Of a DNA stretch of 16,049 nt, positions 1 through 8,860 are shown one piece after another. The DNA comes from Porphyrobacter sp. (GTDB taxonomy: Bacteria; Pseudomonadota; Alphaproteobacteria; Sphingomonadales; Sphingomonadaceae). Position 1 is the first letter of the stretch. Each line of letters starts with the position of its first letter. Made by a program: the position numbers and the translations under genes. Location: NCBI GenBank assembly GCA_018991295.1, contig JAGKSZ010000211.1, positions 1 to 16,049 on the forward strand, given 5' to 3'. A model generated the notes under the pieces. The model ran no database searches. It was not told where the DNA came from and saw nothing but the letters and a program-made list of their open reading frames with translations.

Positions 1-1001
1 TCCAGATGCACCGGCGTCGGCACCGCCGCCCCGCCACCCAAGCGCCGAACGATCGCAGCCCTGGCCGAACGCCAGCCTTCACGGAACGGGAAGACCATCG
101 TCTCGCCAATATGCATCCGGCGTCCGCCTTCCATGCCTAGCAGCTCGGCCTCGCCATCCACGCAGGTTCCGAAAATGCGGTCCCAGATGATCCACGTTCC
201 CGAATAATTGCTGCGGGTTGCCTCGTAATCCTGTGAATGGTGGACCGAATGGTGCTCGGTGGTGTTGAAGATGAAGCGCCACCAGCGCGGGGTGTTGAAG
301 CGCACGTTGATGTGCTGGTAGATGCCCACCGTCATCCCGATCGCACCTGCCAGCAAGAACGCGCGCGGCAGGAAATCGAAGAGCCCGCCGATCCCCAGCC
401 CGATCAGAAACAGCTCAACCGGGTTGCCGACCGCACCCTTGTTGATGTTGAGCTGGGTGATGTAGTGATGCGGTGCATGGGTCAGCCACAGCGGGTACCA
501 GTTATGCATCCCGCGGTGCATCCAGTATTGGCCGAAGTCGAAGATCATCGAGATCAGCACCGCCTGCACCAGTAGCGGCAAGCCGGTAAACCAGCTGAAC
601 TTGTCCCAATCGAAGGCGTTCTGCACTGCTGCGATGATCGCCCCATCGCCGATATAGGCATCGACCATACGCAGGAAGGTCATGCCGAGCGCAACGTAAA
701 AGGCGTCGGTCGCAAATTCCTTCCAGGTGAGCTGCCAGCTGGAATAGCGCGGATTGACCCATTCGAGCCCGAGCAGCAGCACCGTCCAGCCCAGTCGGAT
801 CGCTACCGCAGTCGAGGCAACAGCGAGCCAGTTGGGCGCATAATACCAAAAGCCTATCGCCAGCAGCAGCATGGCAGGCTGGAAGTACGTGAAAATGAAC
901 CGCCTGATCGGCCCGCCTTCAACCTTGCCGATATTCTCCCAGCCAACAGTCACGGGCGCGTCCGCGCCGATGATCCGCTTGCCAACCTGAACTCCGGCCA
1001 T
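1..1001 (-). CDS. Sterol desaturase / fatty acid hydroxylase family membrane protein (3' end outside window)
   Basis: An open frame of 333 codons runs from an ATG at 1001 to the left edge without a stop, so the C-terminus is missing. The start is supported by a GGAG at 1008-1011, six bases upstream. The protein has the histidine clusters of the membrane di-iron hydroxylase family: H162 and H166 in WMHRGMH, H175 with H178-H179 in THAPHH, and H250-H251 with H254-H255 in HHSVHH. These are followed by the family-typical NYSGTWIIWDRIFGT stretch (265-279). Hydrophobic segments near 43-73, 100-113, 137-153 and 196-226 fit an integral membrane protein with the His clusters on the cytosolic side. Members oxidise lipids such as sterols, fatty acids or carotenoids; the substrate cannot be told from the sequence. 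It is separated from the operon upstream by 135 bp and is probably a separate unit. Confidence 0.9.
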   Translation of the reverse strand, partial: MAGVQVGKRIIGADAPVTVGWENIGKVEGGPIRRFIFTYFQPAMLLLAIGFWYYAPNWLAVASTAVAIRLGWTVLLLGLEWVNPRYSSWQLTWKEFATDAFYVALGMTFLRMVDAYIGDGAIIAAVQNAFDWDKFSWFTGLPLLVQAVLISMIFDFGQYWMHRGMHNWYPLWLTHAPHHYITQLNINKGAVGNPVELFLIGLGIGGLFDFLPRAFLLAGAIGMTVGIYQHINVRFNTPRWWRFIFNTTEHHSVHHSQDYEATRSNYSGTWIIWDRIFGTCVDGEAELLGMEGGRRMHIGETMVFPFREGWRSARAAIVRRLGGGAAVPTPVHL

Positions 1002-1136
1002 AGCACGCTCCAGTCGAGAGACATCGAAGATCCTGCGTCAACAGCCTTGGCGTCCCCTTACGCGCGAGGAAGTGGGCAAATGACGTAGGCTTGTGCGATC
1101 CCGGGGTAAGCGCCTGTTATTCCTGTTGCGAAGCAG
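1002..1136. other. Intergenic region between the response regulator and the hydroxylase
   Basis: This 135-bp gap separates two minus-strand genes. It must contain the end of the long operon and the start signal of the hydroxylase. The only element I can support is the GGAG ribosome site at 1008-1011. A TTGACG on the minus strand (1036-1041) resembles a -35 box but has no convincing -10 partner, and I see no strong terminator hairpin with a T run. A short CAGT tandem at 1133-1145 straddles the regulator stop codon. Confidence 0.5.
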
Positions 1137-2048
1137 TCAGTCAGTCATCAGTCGGACGGCAATTGCAGTGGCTGCCGCGCGGGTTTCGACCCCAAGTTTG
1201 CGGAACACCTGTTCCAGGTGCTTGTTCACTGTTCGCGGGGATATACCAAGTATTTCGCTGATCGTCTTGTTGGTTTTGCCATAGCTCACCCACAGCAGCA
1301 CTTCGGCCTCGCGGCGGGTGAGGCCGCCATGTTTCTGGAGGGCGGCGATCTTGCCGTCCTCGCGCACTTCGGTAAGGCGCAGCAGCACTTCGCCGGGACG
1401 GTCGCTTTCGATCAGTGCAAGGTCGATGTCGATGCCGCGTACGCTGGCCCGCACCACGGTGCCGGGCGACACCGGATCACCACCGGTCAATCCCAGCACC
1501 GCTTCAGCCAAGGCTTCTGGAAGCGTGGCAGCATCGGTGCGCCATGCAGGATCCACCGTCTGGAACAGGGTCTCGGCCTGCGGGGTGCACCAGATCAGCG
1601 CACCGTCATCGCCCAGCGCGGCAATGCTGCGACCGGCCAGCCCCAGCGCAAGTCGCGACCGATAGGCGCCGCGGGCATTGGCAAGATGGACGCGGATACG
1701 CGCCAGCAGCTCCTCGACGACAATCGGCTTCCTCACATAATCCACCCCGCCCGTGCCGAGCGCTGCCACGACATGATCCGGATCGCCCAGCCCCGTGATG
1801 AAGATCACCGGGATATGCGAAGATTTCGGCGCGGCCTTGATGGCTTTGGTGGTCTCGATGCCGCTCATGCCGGGCATGACGGCATCCATCAGGACCAGAT
1901 CGGGCTGCACCTCTTGCAGCAAGGCCAGTGTCGCCTCGCCGCTGCGCGCAATCAGCACGGTCATGCCGGCTGCATCGAGGGTGTCGACAAGGAGCCGGAG
2001 CTGATCCGGATTGTCATCGACGACGAGGATCGTGTCCCTATGCTGCAT
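1137..2048 (-). CDS. LuxR/NarL-type response regulator with PAS-like linker
   Basis: A 303-residue response regulator. Residues 1-120 form a receiver domain with acidic pair D11/D12, phospho-acceptor D55 (LVLMDAVMPG), T85 and K107 (VRKP). Residues about 130-230 look like a divergent PAS fold (GRSIAALGDDGALIW). Residues 242-300 are a LuxR/NarL helix-turn-helix (LTRREAEVLLWVSYGKTNK...SPRTVNKHL). The frame could be extended to an ATG at 2222, but those extra residues lie wholly inside the kinase gene and precede the conserved start of the receiver domain, so the ATG at 2048 is preferred. It overlaps the kinase stop by 11 bp, indicating translational coupling and a cognate pair. It is the last gene of the operon. 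The target promoters are not known; an operon carrying its own regulator may be autoregulated, which is inference. Confidence 0.9.
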   Translation of the reverse strand: MQHRDTILVVDDNPDQLRLLVDTLDAAGMTVLIARSGEATLALLQEVQPDLVLMDAVMPGMSGIETTKAIKAAPKSSHIPVIFITGLGDPDHVVAALGTGGVDYVRKPIVVEELLARIRVHLANARGAYRSRLALGLAGRSIAALGDDGALIWCTPQAETLFQTVDPAWRTDAATLPEALAEAVLGLTGGDPVSPGTVVRASVRGIDIDLALIESDRPGEVLLRLTEVREDGKIAALQKHGGLTRREAEVLLWVSYGKTNKTISEILGISPRTVNKHLEQVFRKLGVETRAAATAIAVRLMTD

Positions 2049-3516
2049 CGGCCTGCACTCTTCTTGCAAGACGGGCCAACGCCTGCAAATCGAAGCGGTC
2101 AAGGCATGAGCGCATCTGGTCTGCGAGCGGCGCAGCCTCAGGGGCGAGCGCGGCAATAGCGTCAATCTCGGCCTCGATGGCTCGCACATGACCGATCCGC
2201 ACCAGCCGCTCGATCTCGGCACTATGCGCGGCGGCAGCGGATACGAAGACAGGGGACAGCGGGGCGGCTGCCATGGTGGCGGCAGGCTGCGCCCCTGCGC
2301 TGCCCGCTGCCCGCACCCATTCCACCCCGATCTGATCGGCGATCACATCAAGCAGCAGTGCAAAATCGAAGGGCTTGGCCACGAAGGTGTCATGGGCAAA
2401 GGGTTGGGAAGGCGGCGTGGCAGCAGGATGCAGGACTTCGCCCGAAAGCATCACGATCCGCAAGGCCGCGCCATGCCGGGTTCGCAACTGCGCGGCGAGG
2501 TCCCAGCCATTCTCGCTCCCCAGCATCACGTCACACAGGACCAGATCCGGCTGCACTTGCGCCGCCAGCGCCAGCGCGGTCGCCGTATCGCTTGCAGCGT
2601 GCACCCGAAAGCCGAGTTGCTCCAGCAGGCAGCGCACCATGGCAAGATGCGCCGCATCGTCATCCACCAGCAGCACCCACCGCTCACGCCCGACATAGCC
2701 GGTTACTGCGCCTGCCAGCGGCGCGGGATCAGCTGGCGGCGTCAGCGGCTGGGAAAGCATCAGCCTGACAGTGAAGCGCGAGCCTTCTCCCGGCGCGCTG
2801 TCGACCATGATATCGCCGCCCATGATGTGCACCAGCGCCTGCGTGATCGCAAGGCCGAGCCCCACCCCCGGACGCTCAGCCGCCGGCCCGCCGGCCCGTT
2901 CGAAGGGGACAAAGATGCGCTCAGCATCCTCAGGCGCGATGCCGATGCCGGTGTCGATCACGGTGAACCTTGCAAGTTCGTTCCGGTATTCCACCTTGAG
3001 CGTGACAGTGCCTGCATCGGTGAACTTGATGGCATTCGTCAGAAGGTTGATCAGCACCTGCCGCAGCCGCCGGGGATCGGTGTGGACGAATTCGGGCAAG
3101 TTCTCGGGGCGCTCCAGCACCAGCGCCAGCCCCTTGGCTTGCGCCTGAAGGCTGAGCATGGCGATGACCTGATCGAGAAATTCGGGAAAGCGGATCACCT
3201 CCCGCGTGAGCTTGAGCGACCCGCCTTCGACCTGCGCCATATCGAGCAGGCCCTCGACAAGATGCGCGAGGTGTTCGGCACTGCGACGGATCACACGCGC
3301 CGCGGCCAAGGGGTCTGTCCCCTCGCCGCGCTCGATCAGCTGGGCATAGCCATAGATCGCATTGAGCGGAGAGCGGATTTCGTGGGCGACGCTGGCGAGA
3401 AATCGGGTTTTGGCCTCGTTGGCAGCTTCAGCGGCGGTCAACCGGGCGAGCATATTGGCATCGGAAGGGCCCCCTTCCGCGCCCGCACGCCGCAGCCAAT
3501 CGGGAAGCCGCCCCAT
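2038..3516 (-). CDS. Cytoplasmic hybrid sensor histidine kinase with receiver domain and no visible input domain
   Basis: A 492-residue hybrid kinase. A short N-terminal helix (about 20-40) leads into the dimerisation/phospho-acceptor domain, with H45 in SVAHEIRSPLN. The ATPase domain follows, with the N-box around N157-N161, the G1 box DTGIGI at 188-193 and the G2 box GVGLGL at 217-222. A receiver domain covers about 280-395, with acidic residues D285-D287, phospho-acceptor D329, S358 and K381 (VAKP). The tail (430-492) is a helical extension seen in many hybrid kinases of this group and lacks a recognisable HPt histidine motif. No signal peptide, membrane segment, PAS or GAF domain precedes the kinase core. 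There is no room for one, because the start lies 8 bp after the allophanate hydrolase stop. It overlaps the response regulator gene and is presumably its partner. The signal it senses is unknown; position in the operon suggests a link to nitrogen or guanidine use (inference). Confidence 0.92.
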   Translation of the reverse strand: MGRLPDWLRRAGAEGGPSDANMLARLTAAEAANEAKTRFLASVAHEIRSPLNAIYGYAQLIERGEGTDPLAAARVIRRSAEHLAHLVEGLLDMAQVEGGSLKLTREVIRFPEFLDQVIAMLSLQAQAKGLALVLERPENLPEFVHTDPRRLRQVLINLLTNAIKFTDAGTVTLKVEYRNELARFTVIDTGIGIAPEDAERIFVPFERAGGPAAERPGVGLGLAITQALVHIMGGDIMVDSAPGEGSRFTVRLMLSQPLTPPADPAPLAGAVTGYVGRERWVLLVDDDAAHLAMVRCLLEQLGFRVHAASDTATALALAAQVQPDLVLCDVMLGSENGWDLAAQLRTRHGAALRIVMLSGEVLHPAATPPSQPFAHDTFVAKPFDFALLLDVIADQIGVEWVRAAGSAGAQPAATMAAAPLSPVFVSAAAAHSAEIERLVRIGHVRAIEAEIDAIAALAPEAAPLADQMRSCLDRFDLQALARLARRVQADAA

Positions 3517-3524
3517 CTTGCGTT

Positions 3525-5291
3525 CTACCGCGATGCGATGAAGGCGCGCCAGCCGCCCAGATAGGTGATGTCCTCAGCCCCCGTCAGCGCGCGCGGTTCG
3601 GCCACGAAGCCCTTGACGCTGGAGCCATCGGCCAGCTGCACCGTACCAATGGCAAGCGGCGGGGGAACTTCGGCAACAAAGCTTCCGAAATTTGCCATAT
3701 CCAGCTCATAAACCTCCAGCGCGATGGGCGCGCCTTCCGGGCTGTGGACCAGCGCAGGTTTGGGCGGCACGCTGTCGGCCATGGCGTAAAGCCGGTAACA
3801 GGGCGCAGTCGTGAAGGCCCCCACGAAGGTCGCCCCCCTGCTGATCAGCTGCCAGTGCAACGGCATGCCTTCAAGGTGAGCACCAACGACGGCGATTTTG
3901 ACAGTGTCCATGCGGTCTCCAAGATCGAGCGGTGGCCGGGGCGGCAAGTCGGCAGCGGTAAGGAATGCACAGGCCAGCTGCATCAGTGCGCGGTCGCTGT
4001 GGGCAGGGCCGATCAGAGTGATTCCAAAGCCCGTCGCGTTGCTGCGAGCACCCGCAGGCACAGCCACAGCGGCCATATCGAGCAGGTTCACGAAATTGGT
4101 GTAGAGCCCGAGATTGCTGTTAAGCGCGATCGGCGCCTCCAGAAGCTCGGCCACCCGGTAAGTCGTGCCAGTGGTCGGAAAAGCGAGCGCGTCCACCCCC
4201 TGCCACATGCTCTCGGCATAACGCTGCAATTCAGCGAGGCGATAGATGCCGTTCCACAGCTCGGTCGCCAGCATCGCAGCCCCCGGGGCAATCACCGCGC
4301 GCACCACCGGGTCAACAGCGAGCGGATTGTCCCTCAGCAGCGGCGCAATGGCGGCAGTGCGCTCGGCAACCCAAGGGCCGCCATAAAGCAGGCGTGCGGC
4401 CTCAAGCAGCGGAGCGATGTCGATCTCTACCAGTTCGCACCCCTGCGCGAGTGCGGCGAGCGCCCGGTCATAGAGATATTCGGCCTGAACATCGCCGAAG
4501 AACTGCCGCTGGTCGCAGCGCGGCACGCCGATGCGCCGCCCGGCAAGCGGCACATCGGCCAGCGGGCGCGAAAAAGCGTCCTCGGCATCAAACCCGGCCA
4601 GCACATCATCGATCAGCGCGGCATCGTCCAAGGCATCGGTGAACACGGTAATGCAATCGAGCGTACGGCAGGCAGGCACCAGCCCGCGTGTGCTCCACCG
4701 GCCCTTGCTGGGCTTGAGGCCGACGAGGTGGTTGAACGCCGCCGGCACCCGTCCTGACCCAGCTGTGTCAGTGCCAAGCGCAAAGGCCACCAGCCCCGCC
4801 GCTACCGCAACCGCACTGCCGGATGACGATCCGCCGCTCACATAATCGCGATTATAGGCGTTGCGGGGGATGCCATAGGGGCTGCGCGTGCCGACAAGGC
4901 CGGTGGCAAACTGATCGAGATTGGTCTTGCCCACACAGATCGCGCCTGCCGCCTCAAGCCGCTCGATCACTACTGCCGAACCTTGGGGGCGGTAAGCAAA
5001 GGCAGGGCAGGCAGCGGTGGTCTCAAGCCCAACCACGTCGATATTGTCTTTGGCGGCAAATGGCACTCCAGCGAGCGGCAGGCGCTCGCCCGATGCGATC
5101 CGGGCATCAATGGCACTTGCAGCGGCGCGCAAAGCGGAAGGCTCGAAGCGGGAAATCCAGACTTGTGGCTGGCGCGCATCATAGGCGGCAAGCCGCACAA
5201 GGGTTTGCTCCATTACCGCAAGCGCGCTGGTTTCGCCCGAGCTGACAGCCTGCGCGATGGCGGCCGGACTAAAGCGGACAAAAGCGGTCAT
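3525..5291 (-). CDS. atzF: Allophanate hydrolase
   Basis: This cytosolic enzyme hydrolyses allophanate to ammonia and CO2, the last step of the ATP-dependent urea/guanidine route. The 588-residue length is normal for the stand-alone enzyme (about 600). Residues 1-460 are an amidase-signature domain with the Ser-cisSer-Lys triad visible as K81 (PFAAKDN), S155 (GGSSSGS) and S179 (TDTAGSG). The 74- and 24-residue spacings match the family. The C-terminal domain (about 463-588, beginning DTVKIAVVGAHLEGMPL) is the small domain typical of allophanate hydrolases and absent from generic amidases, which makes the call specific. The ATG overlaps the carboxylase stop codon as ATGA (5288-5291), implying coupled translation of consecutive pathway steps. 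No disabling change is seen. Confidence 0.95.
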   Translation of the reverse strand: MTAFVRFSPAAIAQAVSSGETSALAVMEQTLVRLAAYDARQPQVWISRFEPSALRAAASAIDARIASGERLPLAGVPFAAKDNIDVVGLETTAACPAFAYRPQGSAVVIERLEAAGAICVGKTNLDQFATGLVGTRSPYGIPRNAYNRDYVSGGSSSGSAVAVAAGLVAFALGTDTAGSGRVPAAFNHLVGLKPSKGRWSTRGLVPACRTLDCITVFTDALDDAALIDDVLAGFDAEDAFSRPLADVPLAGRRIGVPRCDQRQFFGDVQAEYLYDRALAALAQGCELVEIDIAPLLEAARLLYGGPWVAERTAAIAPLLRDNPLAVDPVVRAVIAPGAAMLATELWNGIYRLAELQRYAESMWQGVDALAFPTTGTTYRVAELLEAPIALNSNLGLYTNFVNLLDMAAVAVPAGARSNATGFGITLIGPAHSDRALMQLACAFLTAADLPPRPPLDLGDRMDTVKIAVVGAHLEGMPLHWQLISRGATFVGAFTTAPCYRLYAMADSVPPKPALVHSPEGAPIALEVYELDMANFGSFVAEVPPPLAIGTVQLADGSSVKGFVAEPRALTGAEDITYLGGWRAFIASR

Positions 5292-8200
5292 CCGCGCCTC
5301 CGCAAGGCCAGCATAGGCGCGCCGGGGGTGAGCGACTGGCCTTCAGCGATATAGACCGCCTCCACCGTGCCACTGGCCGGGGCCTCGAACGGGCATTCCA
5401 TCTTCATTGCCTCGATCACGGCGACCACATCCCCTTCAGCCACGCTATCGCCGGGGCTGACGAGCAGCTTCCACAGGCTCCCGCCGAACGGGGCCTCGAT
5501 CAGGTCCGCGCCCTCTGGCAATTCGATGGCCTGCGCGTCGCCTGTGCCACCATCGGCGCCGAGCAAGGCGCTGACGCGGTCGAACTCGCCCGATGCGGCC
5601 CATGCAGCACGTTCGGCATCGAAGGCGGCCTGACGGGCAGCTTCGAAGGCGGCGATGCTGGCGGCGTTTTCCTTGAGAAAGGCGCGATGATCGGCAAGGC
5701 GGAAGGTGGTTTCATCAATCCGGATCGAACGCCGGCCGTGGGGAAAATCACGCCGCCATTCGGCCAGTTCCTCCGCTGAAACCGGAAAGAAGCGGATCTG
5801 ATCGAAGAAGCGCAGCAGCCACGGCTTGCCTTCGGTGAAGGCTCCGGTGTCGCGGCCGGAATTGCGATAGGTGTTCCACACCTGGATGGTTCGCCCGAAC
5901 AGCTGGTAGCCGCCCGGCCCCTCCATGCCGTAGATACACATGTATGCCCCACCGATCCCCACCACATTGGGCGGGGTCCAGGTACGTGCGGGATTGTATT
6001 TGGTGGTCACAAGCCGGTGGCGCGGATCAACCGGCGTGGCAACCGGAGCACCCAGATAGACATCGCCAAGGCCGAGCACGAGATAGCTCGCATCGAAGAT
6101 CAGATCTTCCACCGCCTTGGCATCAGGCAGGCCATTGATGCGGCGGATGAACTCGATGTTGTCAGGACACCATGGGGCATCATCGCGCACGGTGCCGACA
6201 TATTTGGCGATGGTTTCGGCAGTGGCCGGATCGCGCCAGCTGAGCGGCAAGTGGACAATGCGTGAAGGCGCCTCGAACTCGGCAAGGTCACCCATTTTCT
6301 CCTCGCAAGCTATCAGCGCTGCCAGAGCGCCCGCCTGATCGAGCCCATCTCCGTCAAAATGCAATTGCAGCGAGCGAATGCCCGGGGTGATGTCGACCAC
6401 CCCCGGAAGCGCCATGGCCTCCAGCGCCTGCATCAGCGCATGGACGCGGATGCGCAGCTCGATATCAAGCACGATCTCGCCATATTCGACCAAGATGTTG
6501 CGGTCACCCTGCTGGCGATAGGTGGTGCGTGGGCGGGCGGATGAGGCGGGGGGTTCAGCAAGGATTGGGGACAGGGGGGCGATGGCGCGGGCAGGGGTGG
6601 GGCCTTCAGGCTGCTCGGCATCCGCAATGCTGACCGGCACAAAGCGCACCCGATCATCCGGGCTGAGCTGTCCGATTTTCCAGCGGGCTGCCGCGATCAC
6701 CGTGAATGGGCAGACGAACCCTCCCAGCGAAGGCCCGTCCGGCCCGAGAATGATCGGCATGTCCCCGGTAAAATCGACCGCGCCGATGGCATAGGGATTG
6801 TCGTGGATGTTCGAGGGGTGCAGCCCTGCCTCGCCCCCATCGCGCCGCGCCCATTCGGGCTTGGGACCTATCAGCCGCACCCCGGTACGGTTGGAATTGT
6901 AATGGACCTGCCAGTCAGCCGCCAGAAAGCGGTCAATGTCAGCGGGCGTGAAGAAATCGGGCGCACCGTGAGGGCCGTAAAGAACGCGCACACGCCATTC
7001 GCGGCCCAGTTCCGGGAGCGGTGCCATGGCGCTCTCACCTGCGACCGCATCGCCCAGATGAAGCACATCCCCCGCCACCAGCGCACGCGCAGCAGGGCCG
7101 CCGAACTGACCGAGAGTGAAAGTGGCGCAGCTGCCGAGGTAGGGTACGACATCGAGCCCGCCTTCAAAAAGAATATAGCCGCGCATCCCTCCGCCACAGG
7201 CGCGGCCCATGGCGAGTGTTTGTCCGGCAGCGATGGCCAGCGGGACACCGCGCGGGGCAGGTTGGCCATCAATGGTCGCACCGAAATCCGCACCCGTCAC
7301 ACAGATGGTGACCGGAGCCTCGAACAATAGTGTCGGTCCGCTGGCGGTGACCTCCAGCCCGGCCGTGCCCTCAAGATTGCCAAGGATGCGGTTGCCGAGG
7401 CGGAATGAGCGGTCGTCCATCGGCCCTGACGGGGGGACACCCACATGCCACAGGCCGAGCCGCCCCGGCCAATCCTGCACTGTGGTCGCCGTGCCGCCGG
7501 CCAGCACGCGGACCGCGCGGCGCTGAAAGGTGACGCGTTCAAGCAGCCTCGTGGACACCTCGCCGCTGACAAAGTCTGGGTGGCGCACCACTTCGCGAAG
7601 CCATCTGAGGTTGGTCTCTATCCCATCCACGCGGGAAGCATCGAGGCCTGCCTGCATCGCGGCAATCGCCCCCTCGCGGGTTTCGGCGCGGGTAATGAGC
7701 TTCGCCAGCATCGGATCGTAGAAGGCGCTGACCTCACTACCCGCCATAACCCAGGTCTCGGCCCGGATATTGTCCGGGAACTGCACAGTGGTGAGCGTGC
7801 CCACGGTCGGACGATAATCCTGTCCCGGGTCCTCGGGATAGAGGCGCACCTGCACGCTATGGCCCCGAGGCTGCGGCGCCGGCGCATCGAGCATGGCAAA
7901 ATCGCCCGCCGCTGCGCGTATCATCCATTCGACGAGGTCGATCCCCATCACCTCCTCGGTGACGCCATGCTCGACCTGGAGGCGCGTGTTCATTTCAAGG
8001 AAGAAAAACTCCTCACGCGCTGCATCGTAGAGGAACTCGACCGTGCCCGCCGAAAGATACCCTGCCGCCTCGCCCAGCCGCACGGCGGCGGCGATCAGGT
8101 CAGCCCGCTTGGCATCGGAGAGGCACGGCGCAGGCGCTTCCTCCACCACCTTCTGATTGCGGCGCTGGAGCGAACAGTCACGCTCGCCCAGCGCCATAAC

Positions 8201-8860
8201 GCGGCCCTGCCCGTCTCCGAAAACCTGCACTTCCAGATGGCGGGCGCGAGGCACATAGCGTTCGAGGAACACGCCCGCATCACCGAAACTTGCCTGGCCC
8301 TGGCGGACCACGGCGGCAAAACCTTCGCGCAGCTGTGCCTCGGTGTTGCAGATGCGCATCCCAATGCCGCCACCGCCCGCGGTTGCCTTGAGGATCACGG
8401 GATAGCCGATCCGCACCGCCGCCTCGGCCGCCTCGTCCACGCCCATCAGCAGCCCGGTGCCCGGCGCAAGCGGGAGGCCGTGAGCCTCGGCCAGGGCGCG
8501 GGCGGAATGCTTGAGTCCGAAGGTGCGGATGTTCTGCGGGGTTGGCCCAATGAAGGCGATACCTGCGGCTGCGCAGCTTTCCGCAAATTCCGCGTTCTCG
8601 GCCAGAAACCCGTAACCGGGATGGATCGCGCCTGCCCCTGTCGCCCGGGCGGCAGCGAGGATAGCCTCGACATTCAGATAGGATTGCGCCGCAGGACCCG
8701 GCCCGATGCATATTGCATCGTCTGCCGCGATGACGTGGAGCGAGCCAGCGTCCGCTTCGGAATAGATCGCTACCGTCCGCAGGCCCATGGCGCGCGCGGT
8801 GCGGATGATCCGCGTCGCGATTGCGCCCCGATTGGCGATGAGGACGGTGCCGAAGTTCAT
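5288..8860 (-). CDS. Biotin-dependent urea/guanidine carboxylase (probably guanidine carboxylase)
   Basis: A 1190-residue multidomain carboxylase. Residues 1-445 are biotin carboxylase (IANRGAIATRI at the start, ATP-grasp glycine loop GGGGIG at 162-167, EMNTRLQVEH at 289-298). Residues about 455-745 are a KipA/AHS2-like half and about 780-1010 a KipI/AHS1-like half of the carboxyltransferase. Residues about 1120-1190 are the biotin carrier domain with acceptor K1153 in EAMKM. This order is that of urea carboxylase. Many bacterial members next to DUF1989 pairs are known to prefer guanidine. In the carboxyltransferase core the sequence reads VDFTGD with D696 where, from memory, yeast-type urea enzymes read NFTGD; Asp there fits a cationic guanidinium substrate. 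The ATG overlaps the preceding DUF1989 stop (ATGA, 8857-8860), and its own stop overlaps the allophanate hydrolase start. Enzyme class is certain; guanidine over urea is a strong inference. Confidence 0.95.
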   Translation of the reverse strand: MNFGTVLIANRGAIATRIIRTARAMGLRTVAIYSEADAGSLHVIAADDAICIGPGPAAQSYLNVEAILAAARATGAGAIHPGYGFLAENAEFAESCAAAGIAFIGPTPQNIRTFGLKHSARALAEAHGLPLAPGTGLLMGVDEAAEAAVRIGYPVILKATAGGGGIGMRICNTEAQLREGFAAVVRQGQASFGDAGVFLERYVPRARHLEVQVFGDGQGRVMALGERDCSLQRRNQKVVEEAPAPCLSDAKRADLIAAAVRLGEAAGYLSAGTVEFLYDAAREEFFFLEMNTRLQVEHGVTEEVMGIDLVEWMIRAAAGDFAMLDAPAPQPRGHSVQVRLYPEDPGQDYRPTVGTLTTVQFPDNIRAETWVMAGSEVSAFYDPMLAKLITRAETREGAIAAMQAGLDASRVDGIETNLRWLREVVRHPDFVSGEVSTRLLERVTFQRRAVRVLAGGTATTVQDWPGRLGLWHVGVPPSGPMDDRSFRLGNRILGNLEGTAGLEVTASGPTLLFEAPVTICVTGADFGATIDGQPAPRGVPLAIAAGQTLAMGRACGGGMRGYILFEGGLDVVPYLGSCATFTLGQFGGPAARALVAGDVLHLGDAVAGESAMAPLPELGREWRVRVLYGPHGAPDFFTPADIDRFLAADWQVHYNSNRTGVRLIGPKPEWARRDGGEAGLHPSNIHDNPYAIGAVDFTGDMPIILGPDGPSLGGFVCPFTVIAAARWKIGQLSPDDRVRFVPVSIADAEQPEGPTPARAIAPLSPILAEPPASSARPRTTYRQQGDRNILVEYGEIVLDIELRIRVHALMQALEAMALPGVVDITPGIRSLQLHFDGDGLDQAGALAALIACEEKMGDLAEFEAPSRIVHLPLSWRDPATAETIAKYVGTVRDDAPWCPDNIEFIRRINGLPDAKAVEDLIFDASYLVLGLGDVYLGAPVATPVDPRHRLVTTKYNPARTWTPPNVVGIGGAYMCIYGMEGPGGYQLFGRTIQVWNTYRNSGRDTGAFTEGKPWLLRFFDQIRFFPVSAEELAEWRRDFPHGRRSIRIDETTFRLADHRAFLKENAASIAAFEAARQAAFDAERAAWAASGEFDRVSALLGADGGTGDAQAIELPEGADLIEAPFGGSLWKLLVSPGDSVAEGDVVAVIEAMKMECPFEAPASGTVEAVYIAEGQSLTPGAPMLALRRRG

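Noticed and set aside
1103..1122. Possible operon terminator after the response regulator
   Set aside because: Only short GCTT/AAGC pairing around CCCGGGG and no T run; not convincing.
2049..2222. Upstream ATG for the response regulator
   Set aside because: The added residues are unlike any receiver domain and lie wholly within the kinase gene; the ATG at 2048 begins right at the receiver domain.
2188..3564. Long plus-strand open frame (458 codons) opposite the kinase gene
   Set aside because: Low-complexity, His/Arg/Gln-rich translation with no domain, lying exactly antisense to a clear histidine kinase; a GC-rich shadow frame.
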